The notes under the pieces are model-generated. The model searched no databases. It had not been told where the DNA came from and worked only from the letters and a program-made list of their open reading frames with translations. A stretch of 52,862 nt of DNA, from contig JAFGHX010000189.1 of the NCBI GenBank assembly GCA_016929905.1, positions 1 to 52,862 of the forward strand. Direction: 5' to 3'. Every line of letters starts with the position of its first letter. The stretch's first letter is position 1. Made by a program: the position numbers and the translations under genes. This DNA comes from Kiritimatiellia bacterium. GTDB lineage: Bacteria; Verrucomicrobiota; Kiritimatiellia; JAFGHX01. Positions 8,622 through 16,395 of the stretch are shown here, piece by piece.

Positions 8622-9784
8622 TGCAGTTCCTTGAAGAACCGTGCCACGGGCCATACGTCCAGCCCGTCGTAGTGATAAGCACGCTCGCCGGTATAGATGC
8701 CGATCATGCGCTCAACCCGAATGCCCGGCTGCGCGTGCAGCTCGCGCATGGCGCGTTCCCATTTCCGATTCCACCGTGGCGCGAGCTTTACCTCGAGGCC
8801 CACCACCGACGGGGGACTGCCGGCGAGATGCTTTCTCGTTTCGATGATGAAGTCGATTTCGGTGCCCGAAGGCGTCGCGTAATACGCCAGGTCCCGATGC
8901 TTGCCGCTGGTCGTATTGTAGACACGCAGTTCATGGAAGATCAGCGTCTCCAACGCCGTTCCTTTCCACAGCCGGTCAGCCGGGTCCCGCAACAAGCCGG
9001 CGGCCGCCCGAGCGATACCGGGGTCCACCCAGAAGAACTTGGGATGGGCCGCCTCGCGCACTTTCAGCCCGGGCCGATAGGCAGGGAGGAAGTGAGCCAG
9101 AAGCGTCTCGGCCAGAACGGCGAAATAGCCGTCGACGGTAGTGCGCGGGACCGCTGCCTCGCGGGCGATATTGAGCGCGTTCAGCGGCTGCCCGTTGACC
9201 TGGCCGGCAATGCCCAGGAAACGGACGAAGGGCGCCAGTCGCCGGATAGCGCCTTCGGCGCGAATCTCCTCCTTGATGTACGTGTCGACGTACGCGGCCA
9301 GAATGTCTGCCCCGTTCGCGCGATCGAACTGCACCATCGGGAGCATGCCCCACTCCAGAGAGTGGTCCAGATCAAACCGGTCGCCCATTTCCGCGGAACT
9401 GAACGGCTCCATGTTCAGCGTCAGCGCGCGGCCACCCAGCAGATCCGCGCCCCCACGTTTGAGCTTTCGAGCGGATGACCCGCAGAGGACGAATTGCCAC
9501 TGCCTGGATTCCATGAGTCGGTGTGCTTCATCCAGAAGGGGAGGCACCTTCTGCACTTCATCGAGAACCACCCAACTGTCTGGGGGCCGTTCGCCGACGA
9601 GGGCTTCTAGGACGTGCGGCTCGCGCGTCAATTCGAGCAACAACGACGAGTCCAGCAGATCGAACACAGCGGCATCAGAGAATGTCTGCTTGATCCATGT
9701 GCTCTTCCCGCTGCCGCGTGGGCCGAACAGAAAGAACGACCGGTTCGGCCGTCTCAACAGGCGCATCAACAGCTGCTCTTTCAT
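8603..9784 (-). CDS. AAA ATPase with DUF4143-type C-terminal domain
   Basis: The 393-residue protein starts MKEQLLMRLLRR. Walker A is GPRGSGKST (21-29) and Walker B is WVVLDEVQKVP. After the AAA_14-type ATPase core comes the family's C-terminal domain with the GLEVKL segment (PD-(D/E)XK-like Glu-x-Lys). This ATPase family is widespread in bacteria and archaea, usually as solitary genes, and its function is unknown. I prefer ATG 9784 over an in-frame start 35 codons upstream, because conserved homology begins there and a promoter lies in the intervening bases. It is convergent with the ATP-grasp gene and looks like an insertion into the sugar block. Confidence 0.85.
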   Translation of the reverse strand: MKEQLLMRLLRRPNRSFFLFGPRGSGKSTWIKQTFSDAAVFDLLDSSLLLELTREPHVLEALVGERPPDSWVVLDEVQKVPPLLDEAHRLMESRQWQFVLCGSSARKLKRGGADLLGGRALTLNMEPFSSAEMGDRFDLDHSLEWGMLPMVQFDRANGADILAAYVDTYIKEEIRAEGAIRRLAPFVRFLGIAGQVNGQPLNALNIAREAAVPRTTVDGYFAVLAETLLAHFLPAYRPGLKVREAAHPKFFWVDPGIARAAAGLLRDPADRLWKGTALETLIFHELRVYNTTSGKHRDLAYYATPSGTEIDFIIETRKHLAGSPPSVVGLEVKLAPRWNRKWERAMRELHAQPGIRVERMIGIYTGERAYHYDGLDVWPVARFFKELHHGNVF

Positions 9785-9790
9785 GATGCA

Positions 9791-9819
9791 ATTATACGAT
9801 GCCACCGTATAATTACAAT
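9791..9819 (-). promoter_or_regulatory. Promoter with overlapping dyad for the ATPase gene
   Basis: On the minus strand TTGTAA (9818-9813) and TATAAT (9796-9791) are spaced by 16 bp. A perfect 8-bp inverted repeat (ATTATACG at 9791-9798, CGTATAAT at 9806-9813, 7-nt loop) covers the -10 box and most of the spacer. The -10 box ends 7 nt before the chosen ATG. If this promoter is used, the transcript starts at or next to the start codon and is leaderless. No Shine-Dalgarno is visible, which agrees with that. Confidence 0.55.
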
Positions 9820-9924
9820 GCTTTTTTACGATTGGAGAATAGAAAAACACGCATGTTCTGGGCTGAACCGTGATTCGGGTGGGCGCCACAGCGCGGCGGC
9901 GGGCAGGCTTGCCCAGTCTTTGCC

Positions 9925-11283
9925 CTACTCAGCCGGGTGAAACATAGCGTGGAATCTGTGACGCACCGATTTGCGGTTCCGCGCGGCCAGCTTGACGGGC
10001 AAGTCTGCTTCCTCTCTCAGCCGCCGGACGCACTTCGCCAGCTTGCGCAGGAAGAAATGGATGTCCTTTCGACTGATCGTATAGGGCGGCAGCAGCCGGA
10101 AGATGCGGCCGCGCGCAATGGCCTGGATCAGAACGCCTTCCTCTTCCAGCAGATCCTGGAGCATGAACCCGAGGTTGTATTCCTTTCGGGCGTTGAACGC
10201 GTCGCGGTCCAGTTCGAACGCCAGCATCAGCCCTTCGCCCCTGGGGTGTACGAGCCAGGGCTCACGCGCCGCCAGGCGCCGGAGCTGCTCGAGCAAGCAG
10301 GCGCCCGTCGTGCGGATATGCCGGAGCAGCCGCTCGCGTTTGATTCTGTTCACCGCATAGCAGACGACGGCCCCGGCCAGCGGGTCGTTCTGGTGCGAGG
10401 AGAAGTGGAGGAACCGGCCCTCGATCTTCTCGGCGACGGCATTGCGGAGCAGCACGGCCGAGACCGGCAGCCCACAGCCGAGACCTTTCGACAGGACAAG
10501 CATATCCGGCCGCACGGCGTAGCGCTGCGCCCCGAACCAGCGCCCCGTCCGGCCCATACCGGTCTGCGCTTCGTCAAAGGCCAGCAAGGCGCCCGTCTTC
10601 CTGATCAACGGCGCGAGTTTCCTGAGGTAGGCGGGGCGCGGGAAGATCATGCCGCCGGCCGAGAGGACGGGTTCGAAGATGAACAAAGCGACGCCGCCGC
10701 GCATGCGGGTCAGGATCCGTTCTGACTGCGCCAGGCATTCCGTCTCGTATCCGGCCTGCGTAAGGCCGGCGGGCACATGACACGGATCCGGCACGGGGAT
10801 CGAGCGCATGTTGGGGACCTTCGGGTCCGCGAAACGCCCGCCGGCCGTGATGCTCTGTGTGGCGACGGTGAGGCCGTAGTAGCCCTTGTCGAACCCGACG
10901 ATCCCGTTTCGGCCCGTACAGGCTTTCGCGATGCGGAACGCGCACTCGTTTGCCTCCGCGCCGGTCGAAAGGAGGATCGACTTGCCCATGCCCTTGGGCG
11001 CGACAGCGGCAAGCGCACGCATGGCCTCCAACACCGGTTCGCTCATCAGATAGTCGTTGGTGTGCAGCACGCGTTTCGACTGGGCGGCCATGACGCGCGC
11101 GAGACCCGGGTCCGAGTGCCCGAAGATCGCGGAGAACTGTCCGGCGCCCATGTCCAGGTAGCGCTTGCCCTCGATATCTTCGACCCATGCGCCGCTGCCT
11201 TTGGCGATGACCGGGTTCCGGCAGGGGACCGGCAGAAAGACGTGGCGGTTGTGCCTGCGCCAGATATCCGCGTTGCGTTGCAT
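9925..11283 (-). CDS. Class III (PLP-dependent) aminotransferase
   Basis: The 452-residue protein starts MQRNADIWRRHN. Class III hallmarks are visible: STGAEANECAFRIAK for the phosphate-binding loop, DEAQTGMGRTGR for the PLP ring-nitrogen aspartate, and SKGLGCGLPVSA with the Schiff-base lysine. The family transfers amino groups between omega-amino acids, aldehydes or ketones and an alpha-keto acid. It includes glutamate-1-semialdehyde aminomutase-like and sugar-modifying members. The substrate is unknown. A TTG start 16 codons upstream is possible but would bring the gene to within 5 nt of the toxin stop. It is followed by the ATPase gene on the same strand, 140 nt away. It does not obviously belong to the toxin pair upstream. 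Confidence 0.85.
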   Translation of the reverse strand: MQRNADIWRRHNRHVFLPVPCRNPVIAKGSGAWVEDIEGKRYLDMGAGQFSAIFGHSDPGLARVMAAQSKRVLHTNDYLMSEPVLEAMRALAAVAPKGMGKSILLSTGAEANECAFRIAKACTGRNGIVGFDKGYYGLTVATQSITAGGRFADPKVPNMRSIPVPDPCHVPAGLTQAGYETECLAQSERILTRMRGGVALFIFEPVLSAGGMIFPRPAYLRKLAPLIRKTGALLAFDEAQTGMGRTGRWFGAQRYAVRPDMLVLSKGLGCGLPVSAVLLRNAVAEKIEGRFLHFSSHQNDPLAGAVVCYAVNRIKRERLLRHIRTTGACLLEQLRRLAAREPWLVHPRGEGLMLAFELDRDAFNARKEYNLGFMLQDLLEEEGVLIQAIARGRIFRLLPPYTISRKDIHFFLRKLAKCVRRLREEADLPVKLAARNRKSVRHRFHAMFHPAE

Positions 11284-11335
11284 ACCTGAGAGAGTAGGCA
11301 CTTGCGGGCGCAAAGTAGAGGAAAAAGACAAGGAA

Positions 11336-11749
11336 TCACGCCCTGGACTTCCCGCCCCGGGACCGTTTCCGGTTGCCCGTCCAGAGTGCCTCGGCGTAAT
11401 GCGTAAGGATTGATCGGTCCTTCGTCAGCAGCGGCAGATCTTCCACGGCGGCTTGTGCCACGATGATGCGGTCGAACGGATCGCGCGTCCATTTCTGCAG
11501 CAAAGCTTCCTGTACGACGTCGGTGAACGCGACTTCCCGCACAACCAGCCCAATCTCACGCACGAGCCGCTCACGGATCACGTGTGCCTCATCCGTCAGT
11601 CTATCCGTCTCCTTCAGGTATTGCAGCTCGATCAAGACGATTGGCGAGATGAACAGATCATTCTCTTCGAGCGTGGCTCGAACGTCGGCGGGGATGAGGT
11701 CGATCGCTCCAGCATAGAGCCACACCACCACGTGTGTGTCGAGATACAT
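11336..11749 (-). CDS. PIN-domain toxin (VapC-like), pair 1
   Basis: The 137-residue PIN ribonuclease starts MYLDTHVVVWLYAG, with the first catalytic Asp in LDTH. It has a conserved acidic residue in the ISPIVLIELQYL helix and DPFDRIIVAQA plus TKDRSIL later, which together form the four-acid active site. The ATG overlaps the antitoxin stop codon (TGATG), the classic coupling of a toxin-antitoxin operon. An ATG 12 nt upstream is also in frame but leaves a non-family N-terminus. The tail is strongly basic (RKRSRGGKSR). Confidence 0.88.
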   Translation of the reverse strand: MYLDTHVVVWLYAGAIDLIPADVRATLEENDLFISPIVLIELQYLKETDRLTDEAHVIRERLVREIGLVVREVAFTDVVQEALLQKWTRDPFDRIIVAQAAVEDLPLLTKDRSILTHYAEALWTGNRKRSRGGKSRA

Positions 11750-11970
11750 CACGGCTTCCATTCCCCCGACCAGTCGATGTGCACCAGGGCCTCGGGGTCG
11801 CCCTTGATACAAGGTCGTTTGACGAGCCGGGAGAGCTTGGAGCGGAATCTCGGTGGTACGACTTTGACGATCTGTCCCTTTCGTTCCACTTCCAACGCCT
11901 TCCCGGTCTCGATCGCCTGGTCAAGGAGCCTGTAGATATTCTCGCGCAATTTGGAGGCCGTCAACGCCAT
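11749..11970 (-). CDS. Antitoxin of pair 1 (Phd/YefM-like)
   Basis: The 73-residue protein starts MALTASKLRENIYRLLDQA. The N-terminal half matches Phd/YefM-type antitoxins (DNA-binding, dimerising). The C-terminal half would wrap the PIN toxin. AGGAGG lies 6 nt before ATG 11970; a second ATG immediately upstream at 11973 would have only 3-nt spacing. The gene is preceded by a strong promoter with a palindrome in its spacer, consistent with autorepression. The toxin follows with overlapping codons. Confidence 0.82.
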   Translation of the reverse strand: MALTASKLRENIYRLLDQAIETGKALEVERKGQIVKVVPPRFRSKLSRLVKRPCIKGDPEALVHIDWSGEWKP

Positions 11971-12015
11971 CATTCACCTCCTGTCGGCTGCAACTCAACG
12001 GCCACGAACACCTGC

Positions 12016-12060
12016 ACTGTAGGCGATCGTACGTACGATGTCAAGAAATAACACGTACGT
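12016..12060 (-). promoter_or_regulatory. Promoter/operator of toxin-antitoxin pair 1
   Basis: The minus strand carries a consensus -35 TTGACA (12044-12039), a 17-bp spacer and TACAGT (12021-12016). The perfect 14-bp palindrome ATCGTACGTACGAT (12026-12039) fills the spacer and touches the -35 box. A further ACGTACGT lies at 12053-12060. A repressor bound here would block RNA polymerase, as expected for autoregulation by the antitoxin or toxin-antitoxin complex. Confidence 0.72.
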
Positions 12061-12149
12061 AAGCGGAATCTTGGGGCAAAAAGCCCTGTTTGTTGCCGCC
12101 GAGCAAGCTATAATGCCTGCTTTCGACCGGCCACACAGGGAGGAAGCCC

Positions 12150-13328
12150 GTGAAGGTACCGTTTCTCGATCTCAAAACGCAATTCAAGACGATTGAAGCC
12201 GACGTCCGGGCCCGGTGGGAGGATGTGCTGGCCAATACCAGCTTCATTCTCGGCCCGGCCGTGCGGGAATTCGAGCAGGAATTCGCCGGGTTCCTGGGCT
12301 GCAAACACGTGGTCGGTCTTGGCTCGGGCCTGGCCGCGCTCGAACTGGCGCTGCGGACGCTGGACATCGGGCCGGGCTCGGCGGTGCTTTTGCCGGCCAA
12401 CACCTTCATCGCCACCGCCTTGGCCGTCTCCGGCGTAGGCGCCACGCCCATCTTGATCGACATGGACCCCAGAACCTACAACATCGACCCCGCCAAGCTC
12501 ACCCGCTTCATCGAACAGCACTGCCAGGATGATGGCAGCGCTTTGTCGGTATCCAATTCGTGCCCATTGGTGTCTATTCGTGGTTCCCTCCCCCGCGCGA
12601 TCATGCCGGTTCACCTCTTCGGCCAACCGACGGACATGGACGAGATCCTGGCGATCGCCGCGCGGTACGGTCTGCGCGTGATCGAAGACGCCTGCCAGTC
12701 GCACGGCGCCCGGTACAAGGGCCGGCGTACGGGTACGTTGGGCGACATGGCCGCGTTCAGTTTCTATCCCGGCAAGAATCTGGGCGCCTACGGCGACGGC
12801 GGGGCCGTGGCGACGAACGACGACGCATTGGCCGAGCAGATCGCGATGTGCCGCAACTACGGCTCCAAGAAAAAGTACTACCATGAGATCGCCGGCACGA
12901 ACAGCCGGCTGGACAGCCTGCAGGCGGCGGTACTCAGCGCCAAGCTTCCGCATCTGGACGAGTGGAACGCGGCGCGCCGCCGGCATGCGGAACGGTACGC
13001 CGCCGGGCTGGCCGATTGCCCGCAAGTCGCGTGCCCGGTGACCGCCGCGGATCGCGACCACGTCTTTCACCTGTACGTTGTCCGCGCCGAGCGGCGCGAC
13101 GCGCTGCAGGCGTATTTGTCCGAACGCGAGATCAGCACGGGCCTGCACTATCCGATCCCCATCCACCTCACGGACGCCTATCGCGACCTCGGATACCAGG
13201 AGGGTGCGTTTCCCGAGACGGAACGGGCCGCCCAGGACATGCTGAGCCTGCCCATGTGCGCGGAATTGACCGATGCGCAGGTCGACTACGTGTGCGAATG
13301 CATCCAGGCATTCTACGCGGGTGAGTAG
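12150..13328 (+). CDS. DegT/DnrJ/EryC1/StrS-family sugar aminotransferase, paralogue 1
   Basis: The 392-residue PLP enzyme starts at GTG 12150 (MKVPFLDLKTQF) with AGGGAGGAAG upstream. It has family features: GLGSGLAALELAL near residue 60, VIEDACQSHGARYKG, and the Schiff-base lysine in FSFYPGKNLGAYGDGG. It aminates a keto-sugar nucleotide, plausibly the 3-keto product of a Gfo/Idh enzyme (WbpE-like role). Residues about 120-147 are an insertion relative to the usual family loop. It includes residues 136-146 encoded by an ATTCGTGTCC-type repeat (CPLVSIRGS). The paralogue at 36609 has an insertion of the same length at the same residue. A TATAAT at 12109-12114 could be its -10 box; no good -35 is seen. 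Confidence 0.9.
   Translation: MKVPFLDLKTQFKTIEADVRARWEDVLANTSFILGPAVREFEQEFAGFLGCKHVVGLGSGLAALELALRTLDIGPGSAVLLPANTFIATALAVSGVGATPILIDMDPRTYNIDPAKLTRFIEQHCQDDGSALSVSNSCPLVSIRGSLPRAIMPVHLFGQPTDMDEILAIAARYGLRVIEDACQSHGARYKGRRTGTLGDMAAFSFYPGKNLGAYGDGGAVATNDDALAEQIAMCRNYGSKKKYYHEIAGTNSRLDSLQAAVLSAKLPHLDEWNAARRRHAERYAAGLADCPQVACPVTAADRDHVFHLYVVRAERRDALQAYLSEREISTGLHYPIPIHLTDAYRDLGYQEGAFPETERAAQDMLSLPMCAELTDAQVDYVCECIQAFYAGE
12556..12587 (+). repeat. ATTCGTGTCC triad repeat (family A), copy A1, inside a CDS
   Basis: Three 10-nt units (ATTCGTGCCC, ATTGGTGTCT, ATTCGTGGTT) are followed by CC. The repeat is in frame in the DegT aminotransferase and encodes part of CPLVSIRGS. Its first base is 406 nt from the first base of the start codon. 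The offset is identical for copy A2 in the second DegT gene. Confidence 0.85.
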
Positions 13329-13337
13329 CGCGGCCGC

Positions 13338-13715
13338 TCAACAGATCCGTTCAATCCCGTACCGCTCAAACCGGGCATCCGCCGTGACAATGGCCAACCC
13401 ATGCGCCTTGGCGGTGGCAATGATGAACCGGTCGCAGGGATCCTGATGCACGGGCGGCAATTCCGTCGCCGCCACGCAGATGCTTTCATCGAGGGGAATG
13501 ACCGTCAGGTCGTGCCGGGTCACAACCGCCTTGAGCCACTCAGCGGGCAAAGCCGGCAGCACCAGCTTTCCCTTCCTGTACTTGATGCCGATTTCGAAAC
13601 CCGTGATTGCCGAGATATAGACCAGCGGCGCCGACTCGATCCGCCGGCGTGCTTCCTTGCTCAGACGCCTGCCGCCCTCGGCCAACCACAACAGCGCGCA
13701 GGTGTCCAGTATCAC
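13338..13715 (-). CDS. PIN-domain toxin (VapC-like), pair 2
   Basis: The 125-residue PIN nuclease begins MILDTCALLWLAEGG. Acidic residues lie in LDTC, ITGFEIGIKYRKG, HQDPCDRFIIATA and VTADARF. The start is GTG 13715, overlapping the antitoxin stop (GTGA). The sequence resembles the type II VapC subgroup with a LPPVHQDPCDRFI motif. It has no close similarity to toxin 1 beyond the fold, so the two pairs are independent acquisitions rather than a tandem duplication. It is convergent with the DegT gene, 9 nt from its end. Confidence 0.9.
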   Translation of the reverse strand: MILDTCALLWLAEGGRRLSKEARRRIESAPLVYISAITGFEIGIKYRKGKLVLPALPAEWLKAVVTRHDLTVIPLDESICVAATELPPVHQDPCDRFIIATAKAHGLAIVTADARFERYGIERIC

Positions 13716-13948
13716 GAGTCTTCCTCCTCCGGCCAGTCCTCGGGGTCCAGAGGCTCCGTGGGATCATAGGCAATCCGTATCTTGCGCATGACGGGGTGGG
13801 GGCGCAGCCGGCTCCGTTTCTTGTGGGGCACGAGGTCGGCAACCGGATGTCCGTTCCGACAGATCAGAAAGGTCTCGCCAGTCGACTCGATCTGCGCCAG
13901 AACGGCGGAAAGCTTGCTTTTCGCTTCGTGCACATTGATCATTTTCAT
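13712..13948 (-). CDS. Antitoxin of pair 2 (Phd-like)
   Basis: The 78-residue protein starts MKMINVHEAKSKLSAVLAQI, the standard Phd/YefM N-terminus that binds DNA. The acidic C-terminus (EPLDPEDWPEEEDS) is the likely toxin-binding tail. ATG 13948 is chosen because GGAGGAG lies 7 nt upstream; a codon 18 nt earlier lacks one. Its last codons overlap the toxin start. A degenerate relative of this antitoxin, without a toxin, is found at 17333-17485. Confidence 0.88.
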   Translation of the reverse strand: MKMINVHEAKSKLSAVLAQIESTGETFLICRNGHPVADLVPHKKRSRLRPHPVMRKIRIAYDPTEPLDPEDWPEEEDS

Positions 13949-13981
13949 GCCCGGGCTCCTCCGCAACCGGTGTTCGGAACA

Positions 13982-14010
13982 AGACTAAACTAACTTAGTC
14001 CACCGGTCAA
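13982..14010 (-). promoter_or_regulatory. Promoter/operator of toxin-antitoxin pair 2
   Basis: On the minus strand TTGACC (14010-14005), a 17-bp spacer and TAGTCT (13987-13982) form a promoter about 35 bp upstream of the antitoxin ATG. An inverted repeat (GACTAA at 13983-13988, TTAGTC at 13995-14000) covers the -10 box and is a likely autorepression site. Confidence 0.62.
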
Positions 14011-14313
14011 GGGGAAAGCGGATTCTTGCGGCGCCGGCGCCGGACGCATCGCGGGTCCGCGGGGACCTTCGCTCTTGTGGCGGGGCGGCGTTCACGGCGA
14101 TCCTCACGTGATTTTGGTTGCGCCGGGATCACCAGGCCGCTATCGTCTCACAGGTCTCGGCTGGGCAGGCCGTCCCGCCTTCGCCCCGCGGCTTCCGGCG
14201 CTGCCGGGGTTGCGGTGGCACGGGTCGGCGCGCAGGAAAGATGCCTGAGCTGCTGTGGCCGTGTTTGACATGAGTGTGCGTGCTATCCCTCACGGAGAGA
14301 AGGAGACGCTGCC
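14011..14313. other. Intergenic region, nothing identified
   Basis: About 300 bases of GC-rich sequence lie between the divergent antitoxin promoter and the acetyltransferase. I find no convincing ORF, RNA gene or repeat. A TTGACA at about 14264 lies upstream of the acetyltransferase, but no -10 box sits at proper spacing. The acetyltransferase ribosome-binding site is at 14301-14305. Confidence 0.4.
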
Positions 14314-14931
14314 GTGCCCATGGAATACCCGCAAGACGGTTTCTGGCTGCATCCCGACGCGCTGGTCGACGCCGAGTGCATAGGGAAGGGCACGCGGATA
14401 TACGCGTTTTCCCACGTGATGGCGGGCGTGACGATCGGCGAACAGTGCAATCTCGGCGAGCACGTCTATGTGGAGACCGGCGCCGTCATCGGGAACCGGG
14501 TCACCGTCAAGAACGGCGTGCAGGTCTGGGAGGGGATCACGCTGGAGGACGACGTGTTCGTCGGGCCGGGCGTTGTCTTTCTGAACGACCGCTATCCGCG
14601 TTCCCGGTTCTCGGTGGGTGCCGGGGACCGGTACCAGACAAAGGGCTGGCTGGAGCCGACGGTGGTGCGGGAAGGAGCGGCGATCGGCGGGAATGCGACG
14701 ATTCTGTGCGGCCTGGAGATCGGGCGGTATGCCACGGTCGGTGCAGGCGCGGTCGTCACGCGTTCGGTGGCGCCGCATACCCTTGTGCTCGGGGCCCCGG
14801 CCCTCGTGCACAGCCTCATCTGTGCCTGCGGCAAACCGTTTGCCGGCGATGGCCGTGAGTATGCCTGCCCCCACTGCGGGCGGGCCTATGCCGTCGAGGC
14901 CGGCGTGCCGAGGCCCCTGCATGCGACATGA
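14314..14931 (+). CDS. Left-handed beta-helix N-acetyltransferase (WbpD/WlbB-like) with C-terminal zinc ribbon
   Basis: The 205-residue protein starts at GTG with AGGAG 8 nt upstream. Hexapeptide repeats run from residue about 13 (HPDALVDAECIGKGTRIYAF) to about 160. The order of segments (VWEGITLEDDVFVGPGVVFLND, then GGNATILCGLEIGRYATVGAGAVV) matches WbpD-type enzymes. Those enzymes acetylate the 3-amino group of UDP-2-acetamido-3-amino-2,3-dideoxy-glucuronate. The last 35 residues add a four-cysteine motif (CACGKPF...CPHCG) that is not part of the minimal enzyme and looks like a zinc ribbon. It would act after a DegT aminotransferase such as the one at 12150. Confidence 0.85.
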   Translation: MPMEYPQDGFWLHPDALVDAECIGKGTRIYAFSHVMAGVTIGEQCNLGEHVYVETGAVIGNRVTVKNGVQVWEGITLEDDVFVGPGVVFLNDRYPRSRFSVGAGDRYQTKGWLEPTVVREGAAIGGNATILCGLEIGRYATVGAGAVVTRSVAPHTLVLGAPALVHSLICACGKPFAGDGREYACPHCGRAYAVEAGVPRPLHAT

Positions 14932-14955
14932 GCGAACGTTTGGAACGAAAGTGAA

Positions 14956-14974
14956 GCCACCGCTACGGGGTGGC
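14956..14974 (+). terminator. Possible weak terminator hairpin
   Basis: A 6-bp stem (GCCACC at 14956-14961, GGTGGC at 14969-14974) is followed by CTTTGT, 24 nt after the acetyltransferase stop. The T-tract is short, so termination would be partial at best. Confidence 0.35.
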
Positions 14975-15050
14975 CTTTGTGGTTGGACGGCGGCCGAGCG
15001 CAACCATCTCGCCGTCTAGTAGCCGCCGCTGTTTCTAGAGGGTGTCTGTC

Positions 15051-16280
15051 GTGCCGCTTTCCGTTCTCCTCATCAACCACCATCGGCTTTTCAAGTCGAC
15101 CGCCAGAGGCCTGCCGTGGGGTAGGGCCTTGGCCGCGCGCGGGCATCGGGTGGACCTGATGTGCGTGAGTGACCAAGCCCACCTCCGAGGGCGGATTCGG
15201 GCGCAGGGAAATCTTCGTATCGTCGAGAGCCCGGACCTCCTTTTCGGGAACCTGCGAGCTGGATGGGATCCCGTCTGCGCGTTGCGCCGGTACCGGCTGC
15301 TCCAGCGCGAGAGCCGGCATTACGACGTGATTCATTGCTTGGACACGCGCCCGGCCACAATCTGGCCGGCGTACGCCTACGCCCGGCGGAAAGGGATTTG
15401 TATCGTGAGCGACTGGATCGACTGGTGGGGCCGGGGCGGCTTGATAACGGAGCGCCGGCCTAGCTGGTACCGGCTTTTATTTGGAGGCGTGGAGACTTTC
15501 TTCGAGGAACACTACCGGCCGCGGCTTGATGGGCTGACGGTGGTCAGTCATGCCCTCCTTGAACGGGCCGTCGGGTTGGGGGTGCGGCGGGAGCGGTGCA
15601 AGTTTATTCCAGGCGGCGTCGACATGACCGTTTTCGGACGCGTGCCAGGCAAGGAGGATTGCCGGGCACGGCTCGGCATTGCGCCGAACGCGCCCGTGCT
15701 TTGCTTTTCCGGACTCGACGTCTTCTACGATCTGCCGTTGGCCGTGGAGGCGTTCCGCATCGTGAAGACGCAACGCGCCGACGCCATCCTCCTGCTGGTG
15801 GGGCCGACGCCGGCAACGCTGCGCCGCCTGATCGCGAACTGCCTGGCCGAGGGCGTTCTCGCGCTAGGGGTAGTGCCGTTCGAGAACCTGCCCTATTGCC
15901 TGCCCGCCGCGGATGTGTTCATCATGCCCTACAGCAACCGGGTCAGCAACGTGGGGCGTTGGCCGAACAAGATCGGAGACTACATGGCGTGCGGCAGGCC
16001 GACCGTGTCGAATCCCGTGGGCGAGGTCAAGTGGCTGTTCGAAAACCATGAGGTGGGCGTGCTGGCCGACCATTCAGCCGAAGCGATGGCGGAAGCCGTG
16101 ATGCGCCTGCTGCGCTATCGACAGAGAGCGCACGAGATCGGAGCCAGAGCCAAGCGCACGGCGGAAGACATGTTTTCCTGGGACAAACAGATCGTGGAAT
16201 TGGAACGGTGGTATCGGGAGACTATCGCGAGACGCATGGCGCACGCACCGACGGGTTGTGATTCGGGAATGGCCGGGTAG
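15051..16280 (+). CDS. Family 4 glycosyltransferase (GT-B fold)
   Basis: The 409-residue protein starts MPLSVLLINHHRLFKS at GTG 15051, with AGAGGG about 8 nt upstream; a GTG 9 nt earlier is possible. N-terminal features include GLPWGRALAARGHRVDLMCV. The C-terminal nucleotide-sugar domain has PVLCFSGLDVFYDLPLAVEAF, the EGVLALGVVPFENLPYCL segment and the acidic PTVSNPVGEVKWLFENHEVG region typical of GT4. It adds a sugar to the lipid-linked glycan from the cytoplasmic side. Donor and acceptor are unknown. It is the last plus-strand gene before the long minus-strand cluster and converges with the methyltransferase gene. Confidence 0.88.
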   Translation: MPLSVLLINHHRLFKSTARGLPWGRALAARGHRVDLMCVSDQAHLRGRIRAQGNLRIVESPDLLFGNLRAGWDPVCALRRYRLLQRESRHYDVIHCLDTRPATIWPAYAYARRKGICIVSDWIDWWGRGGLITERRPSWYRLLFGGVETFFEEHYRPRLDGLTVVSHALLERAVGLGVRRERCKFIPGGVDMTVFGRVPGKEDCRARLGIAPNAPVLCFSGLDVFYDLPLAVEAFRIVKTQRADAILLLVGPTPATLRRLIANCLAEGVLALGVVPFENLPYCLPAADVFIMPYSNRVSNVGRWPNKIGDYMACGRPTVSNPVGEVKWLFENHEVGVLADHSAEAMAEAVMRLLRYRQRAHEIGARAKRTAEDMFSWDKQIVELERWYRETIARRMAHAPTGCDSGMAG

Positions 16281-16395
16281 TGTCGGCCCTGCGAACCCGC
16301 CCCCGTTTCCGGCGGGAAATGGACAACCGCCTCAAAGCGCCGGCCGCACTGAGATGCCTGGACCGGAGAGCCTGCGAGCAGGACGCCCCAAACGA

